A stretch of 21,917 nucleotides of DNA from Oopsacas minuta (taxonomy: Eukaryota > Porifera > Hexactinellida > Lyssacinosida > Leucopsacidae). Location: assembly GCA_024704765.1 (NCBI GenBank), contig JAKMXF010000117.1, positions 1-21,917 on the forward strand, written 5' to 3'. The notes beneath the pieces are model-generated. The model saw only the letters and a list, made by a program, of their open reading frames with translations, made no database searches and had not been told where the DNA came from. A program made the position numbers and the translations under genes. Numbering within the stretch: the first letter of the stretch is position 1; each line of letters starts with the position of its first letter. Below are positions 16,566 to 21,917 of this stretch, in pieces.

Positions 16566-19157
16566 TGCTGTTTACCTCGATTATCCGAACCGTTCTGTTA
16601 TTAAAATGCCTTAAATGATTCGTTTAAGTGGCTTTAAATTTTATCCAAATCATTTGGGAATTGTTTTAAACTTTTAACCTAACTCAATAAAACCATTTCG
16701 GGAAATGTAAAATTCGCTCCAGAAATCTCGTAGCATAAAATTCAGAGTGATATTTTAATTAAGAAAGAAATTTGATCATAACAAATGCATACAACTTAAT
16801 ACATTATGATGTAATTATTCACTGTATTTTCATGGACTACAACTGTGTCGGCTTATGTTTTTCCGCAGGCAAATACCGTAACTCCGATTGAATAGACATT
16901 TATATATTTTGATGCAAGCAAAAAATATACAATCAAACTGCGGCGGCAGCATATTATAATAATTGAATATATTCAAAGTGGCACTATAAATTGGAGGCAT
17001 ATAAAATGTTAAATTAATCCCAGTATATTTAGTGCCTCATATTAATAGTGTCAATGCGTAGTTTGTCTCTACTAAAGATCGAAAAATATTATATTGGTTT
17101 CAGTTTCTTAAGATACTAGTATTATTATGTAAAATAAATATGGTGAGTATTATATGAATGAATAAGAGCATTAGTCAGAATCACAATCATCATAGTTATC
17201 TTGCTTGCTGCCAACTCTTTCAATAATAGCAAGACTGTAATATTTGATGGAGTAGCTTTTGCCTGTAAACGTAACCAATTAAGACATTTATCGAACATAT
17301 CCATAGGTTAAACATTGTTCACTTCCTCTGATAAATGTAAATTGGAAACGATCTTTCCTTCTTCTTCATTTTATAAACTGTCAGTTTCATTATAATATTC
17401 AGTTACCGCTTTATAATCTCAATTTCAGTGAGGTGTTGACAGATATCATATCTAACTTTTTCTATCCAAGAAATAATATCTGATTCGAGAAGATCGAAAC
17501 CAAATTATAGAAATCCTTAACAAAATCAGTATTCAAGAATGGACTTAGGGAGGTAGACGGAGTGAAACTATCAATTGTTTCATTATCAGGAGTTTGCAAT
17601 AGTTCCTTCCATGATGATTTGATACTGGAACAGGGGACCTCATTCCTAGCGTTAGAAATTCTTTCCATTACATCCAAAATATTATTGACTTAAGGAAGGT
17701 AATTGTATCAACCTTTTCTGTACTAAATAACTTCTTAATAATTCTTTGCGGTACCTTCGTTTTATTTACTCAATTATACCTTGATCCATTGGCTGAATTT
17801 ATGATGTTACATTCAGAGGAAGAAATTTAGCTTTGATTTTCCATCTTCTGAGGATAGCACATTTTTCGGGGGTGAGTACTGCAATTGTCGATGAACAATA
17901 ATGCTTTCGCCTCTTGGCCCATATTCATCAGTTCCAGCTGAATGTAAGGTACAAATTCATTGTGAAACCAGCTAAAAAATATTTCTGAATTCATCCAAGC
18001 ATTTGCCTGATGCTTATACACGACAAGAGTGAGTTCACTGCTATATTATTGAAACAACGTGGTTTTGCAGCTTTCCCAATGACAAGAAGTGGTAATTTTA
18101 TAGAACCGTTAGCATTTGAGCATAAATTGGTTGTGATGCGTTCCTTGATTTGTTTGTAACCTGCAGCTGATTGTTCAAACCAAGATACTAAAGTCTTTTC
18201 AGGTAATGTGCAATAATATAGGCCAGTTTCATCTAACTTAAATATCTGATCAGAAGTATAGCCTGTAGTTAAAAGTTTAAATTCATCGACAAATATCACG
18301 ACAGATTCCACATCAGCAGATAACTCTCCTCCTATAGCTAAATTTCGCATATGATAACTCTTCTTGAATCTTGTTAAATATCCGTAACTAGCCGCAAAAG
18401 TTATGAAGTTCTCTGGATATAGAAAGTTATAGAGAATGTTCGCTTTATCAGCTAAGAGTGGCCCACTAATTGGAGATCCTTTTTCCCTTTCTTGCCTGAA
18501 CCACATGTACAGACTTCATCTATTTCAACAAACTTGCCAAGCTTCATATATTTAGCAGTTCTCTTATCGAATGTTATCGTCCTGTCCTTGAAACTAAGTA
18601 TTTTATCTTCACCATTCTTAATACATGACACAGTAGACTTTCCAATTCCATACTTTTGACAAATTACGGAATAAGAATAATCTTCTTTAATCTTCCCACA
18701 AATGTCTAGCTTTTCATCATAAGTCAGAACCCTTCTCTTCGCTTTTGGGAAACCTGAGCCATAAATGCAATAGGTTTATCTAAAAGTTAAAATATATACG
18801 TACAAATTACAAGAGAAATAAGTAACTAAGTATGTAATACGTATATAAATTCAAATGAGCTGTAATAGGTCGCACTTACGATCCAGGTACTACTCATAAA
18901 TACTCTTAGTATACTAGATGATAGAGATGTGCAAACGAAAGATACGTAGGACTTAGTTGTCGTACTATTACGTATACTGTACGGAATTATATACGTAAGT
19001 TATGGTATCCCAATAAATACATTACAATAGACTTGAGTTGTTCTGATAAGGTTATGAATGAAAGTTAACCGAACTGTACTGATAAATGATGTTCGCAAAA
19101 TGAATAAATCAAGAATGGAGTTTGGGTAATCGGGGTACGGATAACGAGAAAGCACTG
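16566..19157 (-). mobile_element. pogo/Tigger element, about 2.6 kb, nested in the hAT
   Basis: The right end on the minus strand reads CAGTGCTTTCTCGTTATCCG. The left end reads TGCTGTTTACCTCGATTATC then CGAACCG, a slightly decayed inverted copy. TA flanks both (16564-16565 and 19158-19159). The length and single minus-strand transposase fit a full-length Tigger. The 16600-17460 segment is 3' non-coding and 18770-19120 is 5' non-coding. Confidence 0.82.
17462..18762 (-). pseudogene. pogo/Tigger transposase (CENP-B-like HTH plus DDE), frameshifted
   Basis: Read from about 18750: KRRVLTYDEKLDICGKI, then VICQKYGIGKSTVSCIKNG is the CENP-B-type helix-turn-helix. MWFRQEREKGSPISGP follows as the second DNA-binding part, then FKLDETGLYY (first Asp), AAGYKQIKERITTNLCSNA, LLVIGKAAKPRCF, LLFIDNCSTH (second Asp) and IQPMDQGII (third Asp, about 33 residues on). 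A C-terminal frame at 17677-17462 follows. Lesions are one base lost near 18510 (GATGAAG|TCTGTAC), a frameshift near 18015-18030, another near 17830-17835, and TTA changed to TAA just before IQPMDQ. All three catalytic Asp codons survive despite the decay. CENP-B and several host genes derive from this family, but the lesions argue against any host use here. Confidence 0.88.
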
Positions 19158-19255
19158 TATATATTCAATAATATTTCAGATTGAGTTTCCAAAAAGGGGA
19201 AATATACTTATATAGTTGGTTAAGCCAGCTTAAACCCGGGTGAACTTCAACCCTG

Positions 19256-19263
19256 AACCACTT
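19256..19263 (+). repeat. 8-bp target duplication, right copy (AACCACTT)
   Basis: Partner of AACCACAT at 16275-16282, directly abutting the right hAT terminus. Confidence 0.75.
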
Positions 19264-19404
19264 CGAGTGACCTCTCTTTCGACTTAGCCTTTATAATCTG
19301 AATACATGCCTAAGATGTATTATTATATATATAGTGTAAGCAATTATAATTTCACCCACATGAGGATATTATGTTTTCTTTGGATTGGGGTTCTTATTAA
19401 ATTT

Positions 19405-19405
19405 N
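19405..19405. other. single ambiguous base (N)
   Basis: The only non-ACGT base. It lies one base before the readable maT transposase fragment, so the junction there cannot be resolved. Confidence 0.99.
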
Positions 19406-19845
19406 GTCATGGTTTGGGCGGGAATATCATTAATTGGCCGGACACCACTCATATTCGTGCCTGCGGGCGTAAAAATCGAAACCCAAACCTACCGTGAGCT
19501 AATTTTAGAACCTGTAATACAAGGTCTCTCTAAAATTATGTTTTCTGGGAAACCTTTCGTGTTCCAACAAGATGGTGCTCCAGCCCACACATCGAATGCC
19601 ACTCAGGCCTGGCTTCGAAGCAATATTCCAGATTTTATTTAAAAGGAAGAATGGCCACCATATAGCCCCGATTCAAATCCAATGGATTATTCTATCTGGT
19701 CCATTCTGGAAACGAGGGCATGTTTGAAGTCTCACACCAATATAGACTCCCTGAAAAGTGTTTGTGTCGAGAATGGGAGAGAATACCTCAAGAAACACTC
19801 CGTGCCGCAGTAGAGGCCTTCCCTAAGAGACTAAATGCTGTAATT
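19406..19845 (+). pseudogene. maT-type (DD37D) transposase, C-terminal half
   Basis: The frame begins VMVWAGISLIGRTPLIFV, a conserved internal segment, so the N-terminal 190 or so residues including the first Asp are missing. QQDGAPAHTSNATQAW holds the second Asp and YSPDSNPMDYSIW the third, with 37 residues between them, which marks the maT (DD37D) lineage rather than D34D mariner. Lesions are TAA at 19640-19642 within that spacer and a one-base frameshift near 19765-19775, after which EWERIPQETLRAAVEAFPKR is read. The fragment ends at AVIQ where a hAT terminus (19846) cuts in. The break at its left edge coincides with the N. Confidence 0.85.
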
Positions 19846-20195
19846 CAGGGGTTTTCAACCTTTTTTTGACCACGACCCACTTTCCAACTTTTTAAAGCGT
19901 TCGCGCCCCACCCGATGAAGGCATAACCAAAACGTAAATTTCAAAATGTATGTACTTAACTCGTATATATTATTCTAATGTAAATTTATTACATCTACAA
20001 TACTAATAATTATCACACATGATTATTTAATCATTTTAATGTGATTTTTGATGTTGTTTTCATCAACTAGCTTTTGAATTCTAGGCTGTGTTATAGCTAA
20101 GCAGCAGCGTAGATCTGGTTCGACATCAAGTATATTTCTAGCCTTAGTTTTGATTATCATGGCTTCAACACACATATCAGTTAAAACCGAGTAAC
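19846..20195 (-). mobile_element. hAT element (ZBED5/Charlie-like), 3' end only
   Basis: CAGGGGTTTTCAACCTTTTT, followed by GACCACGACCCAC, is a typical terminus of the hAT group related to ZBED5/FAM200. It inserted in the C-terminal codons of the maT fragment; the 8 bases before it are CTGTAATT, but the opposite end and second target copy are absent. The remnant stops at about 20195-20235, where the next mariner relic becomes readable. Confidence 0.72.
20023..20190 (-). pseudogene. ZBED5-like hAT transposase, last 50 or so residues
   Basis: The minus strand ends IIKTKARNILDVEPDLRCCL, then a Lys/Asn-rich tail and TAA at 20023-20025. IKTK-R-x2-LDVEPDLR is the diagnostic tail of the hAT dimerisation domain in ZBED5/FAM200-type proteins. 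The catalytic part is not present. The tail orientation agrees with the hAT terminus 170 bp further left. Confidence 0.65.
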
Positions 20196-20234
20196 GAACT
20201 TAGATTAGATTCGTATCGGACTCGGCGACAAACC

Positions 20235-21159
20235 ACTCCAGATAGATGAGGATCTAGTCACCGTTTATTATGGAGAAGCTCTAGCGGATCCCACTGAAAA
20301 GGAATGAGCACTTAAATTAAAGGCTGGTAGAGGCAGTACTGAAGATGACCCTCGGTTCGGAAGACCAATTTCGTTACCACCCCAAAATTTGTCTCTCAAA
20401 TTCTAGAACTATTGGATATTGACCCCGATTTGCGCGTTGAAGAGATTGCCCTAATCCTGGACATCTCATCGGGAAGTGTTCATACAATTCTACACCATTA
20501 TCTCGAATATCGAAAGATTTCATATGCGAAATTACTGCTTAAAGAATATAGAGATTGTAATTTTCGAAGGTTATATGAAATCGTTACTGGTGACTAAACC
20601 TGGATTAAATTTCTGAACCTCTGCGTAAGGAACAACGCAAATAGTGGCTCCAAAAGGCACAGGCACGTTCGGACCTCCGAGACGATTAGGTTCTTTACAG
20701 CATAATTTTGATGCATATGGGCCAGTGGCTCAAATACCTGTGCCTAAAGAGAACGACTTAATGGAGAATTTTACGCAGATAAATGCCTGAGAGCAGTCAA
20801 GAAAGTCTATAAAACACGACGTCCGCGTACAGGAACTTGAGGAATCAAATTTTTCCACGATAATGCTAGATCTCATGTTTCAAAATACTTTAGGGAAGTA
20901 ATTGAGAATTTCGGGTTTGAAACGATGGAACATCCTACGTATTTCTCAGATCTATCACCTTGTGATTTTTGGATATTTCCTGAGCTGAAAAGCATCTCGG
21001 AGGACGGCTATTTCATACCCTGACAAGAGCTAGGAAATGGGGTTTACCATTACCTCAATTTAGTGGACAGAAACGAGTGTAATATACATTTTCGAAGTGC
21101 GTTGAAAGACTCCAACTATGTATTGTTGTTGATGGGAGTATTTCGAACATTTTATGTAG
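20235..21159 (+). pseudogene. mariner D34D transposase, heavily decayed
   Basis: Readable parts in order: LKAGRGSTEDDPRFGRP (linker after the first helix-turn-helix), DLRVEEIALILDISSGSVHT (second helix-turn-helix), FRRLYEIVTGD (first Asp, then TAA instead of the usual Glu), GIKFFHDNARSH (second Asp), and HPTYFSDLSPCDFWIF (third Asp, 34 residues on). Near the end the frame for CVERL and then GEYFEHFM needs one more shift, and TAG is at 21157-21159. A TGA replaces a Trp near 20298-20300, and several further stops and shifts occur between 20590 and 20850. It is older than copies A and B judging by lesion number. Confidence 0.88.
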
Positions 21160-21227
21160 AAATTTGATTAGTAAGTTGTTGTTGTGTCAAGAAATTCAAC
21201 AAAGATGGGAGCTTTTTGAATGCCCTA
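20235..21227 (+). mobile_element. mariner element, third lineage, left end missing
   Basis: The right end reads GCTTTTTGAATGCCCTA (to 21227) followed by TA (21228-21229). On the minus strand this is TAGGGCATTCAAAAAGCTCC, related to but distinct from the ends of copies A and B. The left TIR and first 40 or so codons are gone; the sequence joins the hAT remnant at about 20195-20235. Confidence 0.8.
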
Positions 21228-21229
21228 TA

Positions 21230-21822
21230 ATTGATTCATCATTAATTTGTGCAACATCCCGATTGTTCGTTGTTTCAGCCATCCCAGCATCCTCCTGAGT
21301 ACAAATGCATTTGCTTTGTGAAATCTCCTTTCCTCAAATCGAACATTTCACGATCAGTTTGAGGCTTTGATGGCATGCACTGCTGTTGGTGAAGAGATAA
21401 CTATAGGGACTTGCAAATTTGGGATTGTTTCTGTATAGCGATTGCCTTGAAAGCATCGTTCAAGATTACATTCATTTGACCATTCCAGGTGAATACGACA
21501 CCAATAGACTCACCGATAACTTTGGTAAAATTGTCCAACGCATTTTGAAGATGCTGACGACCATTTCAACGAGTGATCTAGGCATCTGGTTAAGTGATCA
21601 ATACAAAACCTATTTTCAAATTTCTTTAATTAATACTAAATAACTTTGTTAATCTACCAGTGTAACAACACTGGCAAAAGGCATGTAACCAGAAATTTTT
21701 TCCACTAGATTGTCCATACTAACGAAACCAAATTGTTATCAGTAAAAGTCTTGATGTGGTTTGATAGTTAATTGTAGTATGGAAAATCACATTTCACATG
21801 CAAGTCTTGTTCTTGACGATCA
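21230..21822. other. unassigned stretch, possible decayed coding sequence at 21300-21610
   Basis: Between 21300 and 21610 the composition is less AT-rich and one plus-strand frame (21419-21643) reads non-repetitive residues such as YIHLTIPGEYDTNRLTDNFG. The minus strand also reads short sensible pieces. I cannot assign a family or strand; it may be another transposase relic. From 21660 to 21822 nothing is recognised. Confidence 0.25.
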
Positions 21823-21917
21823 GGGGCCTTATTAACTAAAATTCTAAGAATTATTCTTAACTTAATTCTAAGTGTATTTCTAAGAATAATTCTAAGAATT
21901 CATGAAATATTCTTAGT
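21823..21917 (+). repeat. palindrome-rich repeat, probable MITE end, cut by window edge
   Basis: GGGGCCTTATTAACTAAAAT is followed by at least five alternating copies of TTCTAAGAAT / ATTCTTA, which can fold back on themselves. A G-run terminus followed by TTATT and then short inverted words resembles PIF/Harbinger-type MITEs, with possible 3-bp target TCA before it. The other end lies beyond the window, so the class is uncertain. Confidence 0.4.

Larger units (their letters stand above)
16283..19255. mobile_element. small non-autonomous hAT element split by a pogo insertion
   Basis: CAGGGTTG at 16283 faces CAACCCTG ending at 19255. Inside these exact 8-bp ends the arms share AGTT-AAC and CCCGG-TTTAA words, so the inverted similarity extends further with gaps. 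The left arm contains several GGTTTAAACC / GGGTTAAACTGG palindromes (16310-16360), likely transposase-binding repeats. Removing the nested pogo (16566-19157) leaves about 380 bp with no coding capacity. Confidence 0.75.

Noticed and set aside
1-21917. CRISPR array, prophage or bacterial defence system.
   Set aside because: No regularly spaced repeats with unique spacers, no prokaryotic gene organisation; the content is eukaryotic transposons.

Overview
The window reads as AT-rich, repeat-dense animal (most likely arthropod) genomic DNA. Nothing bacterial is visible: no operons, no ribosome-binding-site-led genes, no rRNA. Recognisable content is almost entirely DNA transposons: mariner D34D, maT-type DD37D, pogo/Tigger, several hAT lineages and one terminal-inverted-repeat (TIR) element whose transposase belongs to a conserved but unnamed family. 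A tRNA-derived SINE is also present. This density of Tc1/mariner and hAT relics would suit a copepod such as a salmon louse, but that assignment is inference. One N at 19405 suggests a draft assembly.

Layout: 1-561 is the 3' part of a mariner with an open transposase C-terminus. 562-3204 is AT-rich with a SINE at 1361-1530 and a small tandem duplication. 3205-4334 holds a pogo terminus and a candidate GGGTCAAA element carrying a complete non-autonomous hAT (3531-3986). 4430-5761 is a complete but dead mariner (copy A). 5764-9779 is mostly featureless, apart from a ~32-bp tandem repeat (7388-7526) and one likely host exon (8264-8431) that resembles the acidic N-terminal part of the elongation factor Spt6.

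9780-14301 is a stack of insertions: a hAT with a decayed minus-strand transposase is cut at 11499 by the 5' end of a maT element, which is in turn cut at 11767 by a ~2.5-kb TIR element (11768-14301). That last element carries a nearly complete ~740-residue hAT-like transposase broken by two frameshifts and one stop. 14636-15916 is mariner copy B, with the same inactivating lesions as copy A but different flanks. 16283-19255 is a small hAT element split by a ~2.6-kb pogo/Tigger element (16566-19157), with the outer 8-bp target duplication still recognisable. 19406-21227 is a chain of relics (maT C-terminus, ZBED5-like hAT tail, third mariner). The window ends inside a palindrome-rich repeat (from 21823).

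No two genes here work together in a pathway. The biology is transposon invasion, nesting and decay around at most one host exon. The two most informative items are the element at 11768-14301, because its transposase family has no name I can give, and the two mariner copies that appear to have been mobilised while already coding-dead.
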